Source: Microcoleus sp. FACHB-DQ6 (lineage in GTDB: Bacteria > Cyanobacteriota > Cyanobacteriia > Cyanobacteriales > Microcoleaceae). Taken from it: DNA of 62,546 bases. The notes under the pieces were generated by a model. That model was given only the letters and a program-made list of their open reading frames with translations. It had not been told where the DNA came from and did not search any database. The stretch is taken from contig JACJNV010000363.1 of assembly GCA_014695175.1 (NCBI GenBank), positions 1 to 62,546 on the forward strand. The letters run 5' to 3'. A program made the translations under genes and the position numbers. Below are positions 33,903 through 42,912 of the stretch, piece by piece. Position 1 is the stretch's first letter; every line of letters starts with the position of its first letter.

Positions 33903-36488
33903 GTGAAGTATTTGCTCGATCGCTGCCTCCACTTTGTATGGACAGACCGACCAATTCGCCAGCGGGGAACAGTCATCATTGCTATTCCCATGATTCTTCT
34001 GTTTGCTTCGCTGCTAGCAATTGCACGCCTCCGGGAGATTACCCTACAGATAAGAGAGCGAGCAGATACTAATAGGGAAATACTTCAGGAAACTAACCGC
34101 TTGTTAACCCTCGTGGTGGATGCGGAAACCGGCATTCGAGGTTACGGGTTGACGAAGCGCCCCCAATTTCTCTCACCTTACTTAGAAGCCAAGAAGAGTT
34201 TGCCTCCGCTACTGGCTGAACTCAAGGTTATGCTTCAAGAAAATCAACTGCAAGCTCAGCGATTTGAAGGTATAAAAAAAAGTACCGAAGAGCATATAAA
34301 TTTCTTGCAAAACACTTTGAATAAGCTCGACAGTTCGGCAACAAGCGTGCAGTCGCCGGAAATAATTGAGGTGTTCACTCAAGGCAAATTGAGGAGGGAT
34401 AACCTGCGCGCAAAAATTAATACCTTTTATGATGCCGGCGAAGCCTACCAGAAAGCTCTAGATGAGCAAAGACGAGGTTTGATAGATTTCACTAATTTTG
34501 TGCAAGTTGCGGGTTTGCTTTCCGGCTGTTTGGGTGCAGGGGCTTCCTGGTATTTATTTGATAGTTTAGAGAAGGAATTGAGGAAGCGCGAAGCTGGCTT
34601 GGAAGAAAGTAAAACTCGCATTCAAGCTGTGGTAGACAATGCGGCTGACGGTATTATTACTTTGGACGCACAGGGAAATATTGAGTCTTTTAATAGGGCA
34701 GCAGAAAAGATTTTTGGCGAGAAAGCCGATCGAATAATTGGCTCGAACCTGCGGCGGCTGATAGCTCAACCGCAGCCGAACAGCAGCGTGGGGGATTATT
34801 CAATCGAATATTTTGTGTTACATCCCGATACTACGCTGAAGACTTACCAGCAAGAAACAGTTGGACTTCACCACGACGGAACTAAGTTTCCGATGGAGTT
34901 AGCTATCAGCGAAATGCGTCTGGCAAATCAACACTTGTTTATTGCTATTTGCCGCGATGCCAGAGGACGGAAACAAGCCGAGGAAACTCTGCGAAAGCAA
35001 GCGCAAATGCTGGATTTGGCAAACGATACCATCGCGGTACTAGACTTGAACGGGGCGATTGCTTATTGGAATTCGGGGGCAAAGTGGCTCTACGGCTGGC
35101 GGAAGTCACAAGCCATAGGAAAAAATATTCACCAGCTTTTACAAACAGAATGGACTCAACCTTTTGAGGTAATTCAAAAAGTCTTTTTCGAGCGGGGTTC
35201 TTGGCAAGGGGAACTGGTGCGTACCAAGGAAGACGGCACAAAAATAACGGTGGCAAGCCGATGGACTTTGCAGCACGACGATCAAAATCAACCGGTGGCT
35301 ATTTTGGAAATCAGCAACGATATTAGCGATCGCAAACGCTCAGAAATTGCTTTGGCCCAAAGCGCGCAGCGGTTTCGCGCCACTTTTGAGCAGGCGGCAG
35401 TCGGCATGGTTCAAACCAGTGTGGAAGGCAAATTTCTGTTAGTCAATCAAAAACTTTGCGAAATTTTGGGATACAGCCGCCAAGAATTGGGGGAGAAAAG
35501 ATTTCACGACATTACTTGGCCCGGAGATTTGGCAAGCGAACTGGAACTTTTGCGCCAATTATTAGCAGGAGAAATTGAAAATTTCTCTCTGGAAAAGCGC
35601 TACATCTGCAAAGATGGAGAGTTGGTGTGGGCAAACTTAACGGTTTCGCTGCTGCGAGAACAAGATGGCAGTCAGTTTCTGATGGGTGTGGTAGAAGATA
35701 TTAGGGAGCGCAAAAAAGTGGAGGAATCGCTGCGGTTGCGCGCTCAAGAATTGAGGTTGACAGCCCAAAATCTGGCTCAAACGACGAATGTTTTAAGGAA
35801 GCGGAATCAAGAATTAGACCAGTTTGCTTATGTAGTTTCTCACGATTTGAAAGCGCCGCTCAGGGCGATCGCAAATCTCAGCAGTTGGATAGAAGAAGAC
35901 CTCAGCGAGTCGATGACAGAGGATACTCTGCACCAAATGAACCTGCTGCGCGGCAGAGTTCACCGCATGGAAGGTTTGATTGAGGGACTGCTGCAATATT
36001 CCCGCGTCGGACGGATTCAAGTGCCTTCAGAAATGGTAAAAGTTGAGAATTTATTAGAAGAAATTATTGATTCGTTGGCGCCGCCGCCTGAATTTGAGGT
36101 GAAAGTTGAACCGGGAATGCCAACTTTTGTCACCGAAAAATTGCCGCTACAGCAGGTTTTTTCTAATTTAATTAGCAACGCAATTAAGCATAACCGAGCT
36201 GAATCGGGTTATGTAAAAATATCGGTTAAAGAGTTAGATAATTTTTACGAGTTTTCTGTAGAGGATGACGGGCCGGGGATTGCTCCTCAATATCACGATA
36301 AAGTTTTTGTGATTTTTCAGACCTTGGAAGCTCGCGATAAAGTAGAAAATACTGGGATTGGTTTGTCGCTGGTGAAAAAAATTGTCGAAGGTCAAGGGGG
36401 CAGTATTTCCCTCGAATCTGCCGAAGGTGAGGGAGCCACTTTTCGGTTTACTTGGCCCAAGCAACCTATTAGCCAAGATGGAAAATAA
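33903..36488 (+). CDS. CHASE3-PAS-PAS-PAS sensor histidine kinase
   Basis: This 861-aa membrane kinase has TM1 at about 24-42 and a CHASE3 periplasmic domain (about 45-195, with LVVDAETGIRGYGLTKRPQFL typical of the family). TM2 is at about 200-220, followed by three PAS/PAC domains (about 235-355, 360-475, 485-605). A phytochrome-type HisKA has His647 (YVVSHDLKAPLRAI), and the HATPase has NLISNAIKHN, DDGPGIAPQYHDKVFVIFQTL and TGIGLSLVKKI. This HisKA subtype is the one found in cyanobacteriochrome and phytochrome kinases. The GTG at 33903 is the only start that keeps TM1. No Shine-Dalgarno is seen. The cognate regulator is not adjacent. Confidence 0.92.
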   Translation: MKYLLDRCLHFVWTDRPIRQRGTVIIAIPMILLFASLLAIARLREITLQIRERADTNREILQETNRLLTLVVDAETGIRGYGLTKRPQFLSPYLEAKKSLPPLLAELKVMLQENQLQAQRFEGIKKSTEEHINFLQNTLNKLDSSATSVQSPEIIEVFTQGKLRRDNLRAKINTFYDAGEAYQKALDEQRRGLIDFTNFVQVAGLLSGCLGAGASWYLFDSLEKELRKREAGLEESKTRIQAVVDNAADGIITLDAQGNIESFNRAAEKIFGEKADRIIGSNLRRLIAQPQPNSSVGDYSIEYFVLHPDTTLKTYQQETVGLHHDGTKFPMELAISEMRLANQHLFIAICRDARGRKQAEETLRKQAQMLDLANDTIAVLDLNGAIAYWNSGAKWLYGWRKSQAIGKNIHQLLQTEWTQPFEVIQKVFFERGSWQGELVRTKEDGTKITVASRWTLQHDDQNQPVAILEISNDISDRKRSEIALAQSAQRFRATFEQAAVGMVQTSVEGKFLLVNQKLCEILGYSRQELGEKRFHDITWPGDLASELELLRQLLAGEIENFSLEKRYICKDGELVWANLTVSLLREQDGSQFLMGVVEDIRERKKVEESLRLRAQELRLTAQNLAQTTNVLRKRNQELDQFAYVVSHDLKAPLRAIANLSSWIEEDLSESMTEDTLHQMNLLRGRVHRMEGLIEGLLQYSRVGRIQVPSEMVKVENLLEEIIDSLAPPPEFEVKVEPGMPTFVTEKLPLQQVFSNLISNAIKHNRAESGYVKISVKELDNFYEFSVEDDGPGIAPQYHDKVFVIFQTLEARDKVENTGIGLSLVKKIVEGQGGSISLESAEGEGATFRFTWPKQPISQDGK

Positions 36489-36581
36489 AACAACTTTAAA
36501 GGTAGGATGTTTGCGGAGCGCCGCGATCCAAAGAGTAAATGTAGGGTGCACCCTGACTGCCAAGAACCAGATAGCGACTGT

Positions 36582-37043
36582 TTAAACTGCATCACAACGG
36601 ATTTCGATGATAAATCCATCAGGATCGTAAAAGTAAATGCCGCGTCCTGTAGCGCGAGTGACGGGGCCGCTGTCGATCGCAATTTGATTTGACTTTAGCA
36701 CTTCCAGAGCGCGATCGAACAAATCCGGCTCTATATCGAAGGCTAAGTGGTTGGCGCGGGTAAAAGCTTTCTCCGGGTCTGGGTTTGGCGGTTCTAAGTC
36801 GGGCTGCCAAAATAAGTCAATAACAGTGCCGTCAGGGGTAACGAAATTCGCGACTTTACCAGCGGCTACCATTTCTGTTAAAGTTGCGGGAATTTCTGCA
36901 CCTGTTAGTTCGTGCAGGCCGAGAATTGTACCGTAGAAGTGGCGGGAAGCTTTCATGTCGCGCACGTTTAAAGCGATATGGTGAACGCGGCGCAAATTCC
37001 CTGGCGCGAGGGCAATTTTGACGTTGTTTTGGGTAGTTTGCAT
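36582..37043 (-). CDS. VOC family (glyoxalase/dioxygenase superfamily) protein
   Basis: This 153-aa protein has two beta-alpha-beta-beta-beta units of the vicinal oxygen chelate fold. Conserved metal ligands appear as RVHHIALNVRD (His), ANHLAFDIE (His) and YFYDPDGFIIEI (Glu). SRHFYGTILGLHEL and the FYDPDGFIIEIR ending are typical of glyoxalase I/bleomycin-resistance-like members. The substrate is not predictable. ATG 37043 is preferred over a TTG three codons earlier. It is a single gene with no operon partners. Confidence 0.88.
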   Translation of the reverse strand: MQTTQNNVKIALAPGNLRRVHHIALNVRDMKASRHFYGTILGLHELTGAEIPATLTEMVAAGKVANFVTPDGTVIDLFWQPDLEPPNPDPEKAFTRANHLAFDIEPDLFDRALEVLKSNQIAIDSGPVTRATGRGIYFYDPDGFIIEIRCDAV

Positions 37044-37222
37044 GATTGTCAATTGCGAATGTTCAAATTAAATCTAGTTTGATTTATTCAGATCCTCTGC
37101 TGTAAAATAAGCATTTTAAGTGGGTAGTGAGGACTGGAACCCTCCGATTTCTAGGAGGACTTCAGCCCTCGCTACAAAGACTTTTATTCAGACCGTGCGA
37201 TCGCACATCATCTCGATTAGTA

Positions 37223-37336
37223 TTATTTTTCTTTAGGAAACGAGCCCACGCCTACAAATAGCATTGCCAGACCACCTGCCAGAATTGCGAAGGCAAGTAA
37301 ACCTACCACTAAATCTAATCCCGATGTATTTTCCAT
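37223..37336 (-). CDS. Putative 37-aa single-pass membrane protein
   Basis: The frame starts MENTSGLDLVVG, has one hydrophobic helix (LLAFAILAGGLAMLFVGVG) and ends SFPKEK. GGAGAAAG lies 14 bases upstream of the ATG. Composition, topology and the short charged tail resemble small photosynthetic or respiratory complex subunits, but I cannot match it to PsbX, Psb30, PetM, PsaI or others I know. It lies alone between the VOC and glutathione peroxidase genes. It could be an unannotated small membrane subunit or a chance frame. Confidence 0.5.
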   Translation of the reverse strand: MENTSGLDLVVGLLAFAILAGGLAMLFVGVGSFPKEK

Positions 37337-37535
37337 TAAATTAAAACTTTCTCCAATTAAATACAATTATCGGTATTTGTTCATGGTTGAGTGCTTGCAC
37401 ACAATGGGGAAGAGCGCAAGAAAAAAATTAGCTCTTAACTTCTTAGAAAAAAAGCCTATTAATTTCTTCCGTCTTCCCTAAACATCCATCCCTTAAATCC
37501 GTTAAATTCTGTACACTGCTTATTTGCCGAACTTC

Positions 37536-38021
37536 TTATTTTGCCAATTCTCGATCGATAGCAGCGATCAGTTCGGGCGAATCGGGACCAACACTGCTGC
37601 GGAATCTAGCAACCACTTCACCCTGTTTGCTAACTAAGAATTTCTCAAAATTCCAGGAAACCTCACCCTTGGGATCGACTGCATTCGTAAGCTTAGCGTA
37701 CAGCGGGTGCTGCTGAGTGCCTTTAGCGCGTACTTTGTCAAATAATTCAAAGGTGACGCCGTACTTTGTAGTACAAAAATTGACGATTTCTGGATTACTT
37801 CCGGGTTCTTGACCTCCGAAGTCGTTACAGGGAAATCCTAAAACACGGAGTCCAGCCGCGCTGTACTTCTGGCTCAATTCTTCGAGCCCTTTGTATTGAG
37901 GTGTATAACCACATTTGGAAGCTACATTAACTATCAAGAGTACCTTGCCAGCGTACTCTCCTAGCTGCTTGTCTTCGCCTGCGATCGTTTTTACTTTAAT
38001 GTCGGAGATTGTGCTGGGCAT
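37536..38021 (-). CDS. Glutathione peroxidase (Cys type)
   Basis: This 161-aa member of the glutathione peroxidase family has peroxidatic Cys in NVASKCGYTPQY, the GFPCNDFGGQEPG motif with Gln of the catalytic tetrad, and WNFEKFLV with the conserved Trp and Asn. Cys replaces selenocysteine, as usual in cyanobacteria, where such enzymes typically use NADPH or thioredoxin to reduce lipid and organic hydroperoxides. ATG 38021 is chosen over a TTG two codons earlier. It has no signal peptide and should be cytosolic. It is monocistronic. Confidence 0.94.
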   Translation of the reverse strand: MPSTISDIKVKTIAGEDKQLGEYAGKVLLIVNVASKCGYTPQYKGLEELSQKYSAAGLRVLGFPCNDFGGQEPGSNPEIVNFCTTKYGVTFELFDKVRAKGTQQHPLYAKLTNAVDPKGEVSWNFEKFLVSKQGEVVARFRSSVGPDSPELIAAIDRELAK

Positions 38022-38116
38022 TTTCAAATACTTTTAAATTTGACCACCACAATTTTACCGCAATTCGCTACAATTTTGTCTAGAAGTCGATCGCTAAAAA
38101 TTTCAAGCTCCCGGTC

Positions 38117-38169
38117 GGGGCGGGTTGACGGATCTCAGGCTTACATTATAGATATGGGTGAACCGCCCC
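38117..38169. repeat. Inverted repeat with GGGGCGGGTT arms
   Basis: GGGGCGGGTT (38117-38126) answers AACCGCCCC (38161-38169). This is the third member of the family seen at 13055 and 20181. Confidence 0.5.
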
Positions 38170-38310
38170 TACCAAAGTTACGGTTAATTTACCGAACACT
38201 ATCTTAGTAGAAGGCGGTGAACTTTCTCCCCAGCACGACTCGTCACAGTCCGCTCTTAGATTTAACTTTCTCGCTAATCGCTAAAATCTACACCGAAAAG
38301 GACGAATATT

Positions 38311-39204
38311 TTAACTCTCTGAGTGGTGTTCCGTCATCCATTTTTGGTAAGTATCCTCAAGTTGCTTGTATTCCAGAACGAGTTCTAGGCGGACTTTGAC
38401 GCAACCGTGACGGGGTTGAGAGGCGATCGAATTTAAGATCTTGCTAGCTTTCTGGACAGAGGTAAATTCAGCCTTAACTGTCGGTTCTTGCCGATCGCTC
38501 TTAATCTCCGTCAAATCTATACCGGTGATGTTTCCCTCACCTAAATCTATTTCGGCCAACACCTTCGGATCGTCGCCGACTTGTTCGACAATCAGCTTTT
38601 CCCACTGGATGGGTACTTGGACCATCCTAGTTTCAATTTCTTTACGCACTATGACTTCGCCGACTTTGCGCTTGCTGCGATTGATCACCAATCGTTCTTC
38701 TAGCAGGCGAATTACTTCTTGATCGACAATATCGAAGTTTTCCTCATCCTCATCTGTCTCCAAATTTGCATCTGTGCGATCGGCATCTGTTAGATTTGAC
38801 ATATCTGTTGAGGGATTGGTTAATTCACTGTTGTTAAATTCGCTAGGCGTTTCAGAGGCATTTTCTAAATACGGATTACCCCCATTTGCCGAAACTCTCG
38901 GCAGCAGATCGACTTGATCCGAATTAATAGTTACAAACAGCGACTTTTGGTGATAATCGACTTTTTTGAGCAGCTTAATACTTAATAAAAAAGTGCGGGA
39001 ATTTTCGCTACCTAGTCCGGCTACTACAAAGTTTAACTGACCTTTAGCATCAAAATAGACATCTTTAATTTTGCCTACCAATTGACCTTTGTTGTCTTTG
39101 ACGGTAAAACTTTTTAGCTTAGTTCTGACTTTTTCAGGCACCCGGTTGAGACGAGTTAGTGATTTTGCAGTTGCTATCTTTTCTGCTGATGCTTGACCGT
39201 TCAT
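38311..39204 (-). CDS. PRC-barrel/DUF2382 protein
   Basis: This 297-aa protein has an N-terminal PRC-barrel-like domain (about 25-105; VKDNKGQLVGKIKDVYFDAKGQLNFVVAGLG). An acidic linker follows (about 115-165; DADRTDANLETDEDEEN), then a DUF2382-like domain (about 165-235; RLLEERLVINRSKRKVGEVIVRKEIETRMVQVPI). DUF2382 proteins (YsnF/AvaK) are linked to general stress in bacteria. The final 60 residues (VKAEFTSVQKASKILN...GCVKVRLELVLEYKQLEDTYQKW) look like an added module. The neighbour at 39426 has the same two domains, so the pair probably arose by duplication. Confidence 0.82.
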   Translation of the reverse strand: MNGQASAEKIATAKSLTRLNRVPEKVRTKLKSFTVKDNKGQLVGKIKDVYFDAKGQLNFVVAGLGSENSRTFLLSIKLLKKVDYHQKSLFVTINSDQVDLLPRVSANGGNPYLENASETPSEFNNSELTNPSTDMSNLTDADRTDANLETDEDEENFDIVDQEVIRLLEERLVINRSKRKVGEVIVRKEIETRMVQVPIQWEKLIVEQVGDDPKVLAEIDLGEGNITGIDLTEIKSDRQEPTVKAEFTSVQKASKILNSIASQPRHGCVKVRLELVLEYKQLEDTYQKWMTEHHSES

Positions 39205-39425
39205 TTTTTAAACTTTCCTGCTTAGGGATTTTTATTATGAATTGGTAAGGGGAAATTGGTAAAGGCGGGGAAAGTGCATCAACTTTGCCCAAACTAGACA
39301 AGTGTTGTACCCCCGCCCCCGCTCACATAGGAATTGCGCGATCGCTACCCATCAAATCAAGCCTGCGCCCTGACAGAATTATGTCATTAAGGCGAAATTC
39401 CTATGCAATACCTGTTGCGGTTGGT

Positions 39426-40280
39426 TTAGATATTTTTATTATCTACAACCGCAGTTCCATCGGTCTTAACCTCTAATTCTTCACGACGCAAGGTTTCTTC
39501 GCCCTCAACAGTGGTGCGAACAACTTCTTTTCTGACGTTGACTTCTTCCCGGACGAAAGCTTCCTTGTGAATGTCGGCCGTTTCTTCGTAGACTTCCATG
39601 CGTGCAACTTCCCCTGCTTGGAAGTCAGCCTCACCGACTGAAACTACTCGACCCGCTTCTACCGGGGTTACTCGATCGATTACGACTCGTTCTTTTTCAA
39701 TGGGTACTGAAGCTCGCGCTGTTTCAGTTTCCACGCGCTTGCCAACTGCTACTTCGCCTGTTTTTGCGCGGTGTTTGTTGGCAATCAAGCGTTCTTCATA
39801 AAGCTTGAGATTTTGGTGCTGCTGTTCGTTGGTTTCGTACAGGGGGCGGTCCATATCGTAGCTATAGTTGCTGCGATCGTAGCTAGCCGCAGTTGCAGTG
39901 CTTGGAGCGGCAGTTTCTTGATTGCGGTAGACGCCTCTTACCTGTTCTTCGCGATCGTAATCTACTGATTCTAATTCATTGTAAGCCGGCAATTGTTCTG
40001 CTTGAGCTTTGTTGCGAAGGCCTGTGGCGTGGACGCGACGGGCTCCGTAGTCGAAGCGAGCCGAGCCGATGGGCAACAATACTTTTTTGCCAAAAATCCA
40101 AATACCGGTATCAATTACCAGATAGCGGAAACGACCAGTGTCATCAACCAAAGCATCATAAACAGTGCCTACTTTTTCATCAGAGTCGCCAGCATAAACA
40201 TCAAATCCCTTGATGTCATCTCCAGCAAAGATTTCTTCCTGATAGTTAGGATAAAAATCTGCTAATTTTTGAAGTGCCAT
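39426..40280 (-). CDS. PRC-barrel/DUF2382 stress-type protein
   Basis: This 284-aa protein carries a PRC-barrel domain (about 20-95; IKGFDVYAGDSDEKVGTVYDALVDDTGRFRYLVIDTG). DUF2382 follows (about 165-275), where RLIANKHRAKTGEVAVGKRVETE, VPIEKERVVIDRV and VREEVNVRKEVVRTTVEGEETLRREELEV show the repeated charged beta strands of the family. A GAGGAAAAAAGAC ribosome-binding site precedes the ATG. It is cytosolic, a likely stress or envelope-adaptation protein whose molecular role is unknown. It sits 221 bp upstream of the similar gene. An inverted pair CATAGGAATT/AATTCCTATG flanks the gap. Confidence 0.87.
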   Translation of the reverse strand: MALQKLADFYPNYQEEIFAGDDIKGFDVYAGDSDEKVGTVYDALVDDTGRFRYLVIDTGIWIFGKKVLLPIGSARFDYGARRVHATGLRNKAQAEQLPAYNELESVDYDREEQVRGVYRNQETAAPSTATAASYDRSNYSYDMDRPLYETNEQQHQNLKLYEERLIANKHRAKTGEVAVGKRVETETARASVPIEKERVVIDRVTPVEAGRVVSVGEADFQAGEVARMEVYEETADIHKEAFVREEVNVRKEVVRTTVEGEETLRREELEVKTDGTAVVDNKNI

Positions 40281-40669
40281 GTCTTTTTTCCTCTTTGCTC
40301 TACTTACATTAATAGTAGAAATTAATTCGTTCAGTTCCCTCTCCCTAAAGTCAGAAGTGTATAATTTAGGTTGTTTAATACTATAGGAATACTACGGCAT
40401 CTATTCTGGTGTGGTAGCGCACTCAGCTATTTTAAAGATTCTAAAACTCTACAATCGTCAATCTTATAACAAGTATTAAAACTCAAAGCCAACCGTAGGG
40501 ACACCGCATTGCTGTGTCCTACTCCCCCTCCAGGAGACTCCTTCGCGGTGTACCTACTGTTAATAATTGTTAACTAGATGGTGAAAAATCAACATTACAT
40601 AGTAATGCCCAAATATCAAGCCCCTCATCTTGCAGGAGAGGAGCTTGCGGAAAGCTAGAAATTTTAAGT
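40281..40669. other. Intergenic region without a gene
   Basis: It contains an imperfect inverted repeat around 40494-40560 (GTAGGGACACCGC and GCGGTGTACCTAC) of the dispersed palindromic type, and AT-rich DNA that should hold the promoter of the DUF2382 gene. Nothing else is recognised. Confidence 0.5.
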
Positions 40670-41185
40670 TCAGAGTTGATTGAATTCAGTTCTAATAGCT
40701 TCTATCCGACTGCGGTTAACTCCCATATCCGACTCTCCCAAACGCGAAGCCGATCGCACATGGATGACTTTTGCTTCATCATCTACCAAAAATTCAACGT
40801 CATCAACAAACCCCATCAAAGCACTGGTGAACTCCGCATAGAGGTAATTATCAGTTGCCGTGATAATTTTAGTTTTTCCATAGGACTCGATCGCCCCTTG
40901 GAGCTTTACCATCGCTTCACTCTGGGACGAAGTGTATCCCAAAGGCTCAATTTTGTGTTCGGCATCTTGACTGAAGCTGCTGACGCAGTTGGGGGAACTC
41001 GGGCACGCTGCGAGTTTTCCTGACTGAATGCCGATATTGGCAGGTCTTGTTCCAGCAAACATTGTTTTTTCTCCTGGAATAGCGATAAAACTAGCGCTCG
41101 ACAGTACCGCTATTGCTAGCAGTGATATTAAAATAACCAGAACTTTTTTCCATGCTGTCGGGGATTTTGTTTCAAATGTTTGCAA
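40670..41185 (-). CDS. DUF1499 family protein
   Basis: This 171-aa membrane-anchored protein has an N-terminal TM helix (about 14-36; VLVILISLLAIAVLSSASFIA). The DUF1499 domain follows, with LAACPSSPNCVSS near 57, ATDNYLYAEFTSALMGFVDDVEFLVD near 105 and VIHVRSASRLGESDMGVNRSRIEAIR near 140, all typical. I accept a TTG start because AGGAGG lies nine bases upstream and the next Met would remove the TM segment. Its function is unknown. It is unrelated in strand-coupled spacing to its neighbours. Confidence 0.88.
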   Translation of the reverse strand: MQTFETKSPTAWKKVLVILISLLAIAVLSSASFIAIPGEKTMFAGTRPANIGIQSGKLAACPSSPNCVSSFSQDAEHKIEPLGYTSSQSEAMVKLQGAIESYGKTKIITATDNYLYAEFTSALMGFVDDVEFLVDDEAKVIHVRSASRLGESDMGVNRSRIEAIRTEFNQL

Positions 41186-41253
41186 AGGATTAGCCCTCCT
41201 GAAAGTATAAATGCGGTCTAATTTTCATCTTAATTTAAATTAACATCAAAAAA

Positions 41254-42912
41254 TTAAAAAGATTTCTTTTGTTCTTCAATTAACCAGTAAGTCAGCATTC
41301 TTCCTTTACCTTTAATCGGGATATAACCCCGTTTTTCCAAAACAAACTGCTTTTTCAAACGCTCGTAAGTGGCCGCCGTAACTTGAATTTTACCAGGCAA
41401 TCCGTTAGATTCCATGCGTGAAGCAACATTAACAGTATCCCCCCACAAATCATAGCTAAATTTACTAATTCCAATAATTCCAGCCACCACCGAACCGCTG
41501 TCAATTCCGAGCCTCAATTGAAAATTTTCTCCCATTTTGGCATTAAACCTCCTCAAAGCTGCCTGCATCTCCAAAGCTAAAAGTGCGATCGCCTCAGAGT
41601 GATCCTCCCGCGGCGTCGGCAAACCCCCAACCACCATGTAAGCATCCCCAATCGTTTTAATCTTTTCCAACCCGTGCAATTCAGATAACCTATCGAACTC
41701 CGAGAAAATCCCGTTCAAAATTTCTACCAACTGCGTCGGACTTTTGTGAGCCGAAAACTCTGTAAAACCCACCAAATCAGCAAACAAGACGCTCACCTCA
41801 TCAAAATGCTCCGCTATCAACTTTTGCTCTTTTTGCAAGCGATCTGCAATAGGTTTCGGTAAAATATTCAGCAGCAATTTCTCGGTTTGTCCTTGCTGCA
41901 CTTTCAGCGCTGCTTCAGCTTGTTTCCGCTGAATCAACGAACCTAGCTGGGTAGCAACCGCGCTCACTAATTCCAACAAGCGCGGCTGACATTTCAGAAC
42001 TTTTTCGCGATAGAAAATCAAAATAGCTAACACTTGGTTGTCCGCCAAAATTGGCACTCCAAAAGCCGCTTTCAATCCCACACTCACCGCAATTTCCGAT
42101 CGTAAAAAAACTTGTTCCGGTGCAGTAGAAACATCATCGATCCATTCAGACTGCTGCGACTGCCAAATCCTGCCTGGGAGTCCCACACCGGGAGCAAAAA
42201 TCAACTGCCAACTTGTTTGTCGGAATTGGGCAAACCTCAAGTCGCTGACGTACCTCCCTGTAGCGCATTTTAAAAAGCCCTCACTGCAAGGAATCCAAGC
42301 TTCGCCCAGATTCCATTCAATAGTTTTGCAAATTAAACCTAAAATCACATCTATAGCCGACTCAAAATCCTCAGATTTGCTAATAGCTTGAGTGGCCTGC
42401 AGCAGCAATCTTGTTTCCATTTCCACCTGGTGGCGTTCAGCGATTTCTTGGTGCAACTGGAGATTTTGAGCGGTCAATTTTTGATTTTTTTGTTGCAATT
42501 GTATTTGCAATGAACGCACAGTAAGCTGATTGCTCACTCGCGCCAATACTTCTTTCACTTGAAAAGGTTTGGTGATATAATCTGCTCCGCCCACTTCAAA
42601 AGCTTTTGCTTTATTTATTCCTTCTTCTAGCGCGCTGAGAAAAATGATGGGAATTTCCCTAAATTGCGGTTGTGATTTTAATTTTTTACATAGTTCGTAG
42701 CCGTCAATATCCGGCATCATAATATCGAGTAAAATCAAATCGGGTGCGCTAGATTGAATTGCATCTAACGCCGAAAAACCATTAGTAACTGGTCGAACTT
42801 TATAGCCATTTTTTTGCAAAAGTCTAATCAACAAACGCAGATTATCTGGCGTATCGTCAACTACTAAAATATCTGCTTGATAGTTTTCAGTTTGTTCCGC
42901 CTTCATCTGCAT
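41254..42912 (-). CDS. Response-regulator-coupled adenylate cyclase (REC-GAF-CHD)
   Basis: This is an about 552-aa protein. A REC domain at the N-terminus (ILVVDDTPDNLR, phospho-acceptor Asp in LILLDIMMPDIDGYE, Lys in ITKPFQ) leads through a coiled coil to a GAF domain (about 170-330). A class III cyclase domain follows (about 375-545). Catalytic motifs are VLFADLVGFTEF (metal Asp), EKIKTIGDAYMVVGG (Lys of adenine specificity), YDLWGDTVNVASRME (Asp, Asn, Arg). These favour ATP over GTP. GGAGGA eight bases before ATG 42912 decides the start; the gene then overlaps the 3' end of the upstream hybrid kinase by 26 bases. cAMP synthesis would depend on phosphorylation from the kinases of the same run. 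Confidence 0.92.
   Translation of the reverse strand: MQMKAEQTENYQADILVVDDTPDNLRLLIRLLQKNGYKVRPVTNGFSALDAIQSSAPDLILLDIMMPDIDGYELCKKLKSQPQFREIPIIFLSALEEGINKAKAFEVGGADYITKPFQVKEVLARVSNQLTVRSLQIQLQQKNQKLTAQNLQLHQEIAERHQVEMETRLLLQATQAISKSEDFESAIDVILGLICKTIEWNLGEAWIPCSEGFLKCATGRYVSDLRFAQFRQTSWQLIFAPGVGLPGRIWQSQQSEWIDDVSTAPEQVFLRSEIAVSVGLKAAFGVPILADNQVLAILIFYREKVLKCQPRLLELVSAVATQLGSLIQRKQAEAALKVQQGQTEKLLLNILPKPIADRLQKEQKLIAEHFDEVSVLFADLVGFTEFSAHKSPTQLVEILNGIFSEFDRLSELHGLEKIKTIGDAYMVVGGLPTPREDHSEAIALLALEMQAALRRFNAKMGENFQLRLGIDSGSVVAGIIGISKFSYDLWGDTVNVASRMESNGLPGKIQVTAATYERLKKQFVLEKRGYIPIKGKGRMLTYWLIEEQKKSF

Noticed and set aside
39893..40213. A 106-aa plus-strand frame opposite the DUF2382 gene
   Set aside because: It is an antisense shadow with Cys/His/Gln bias; the minus-strand gene has a ribosome-binding site and clear domains.
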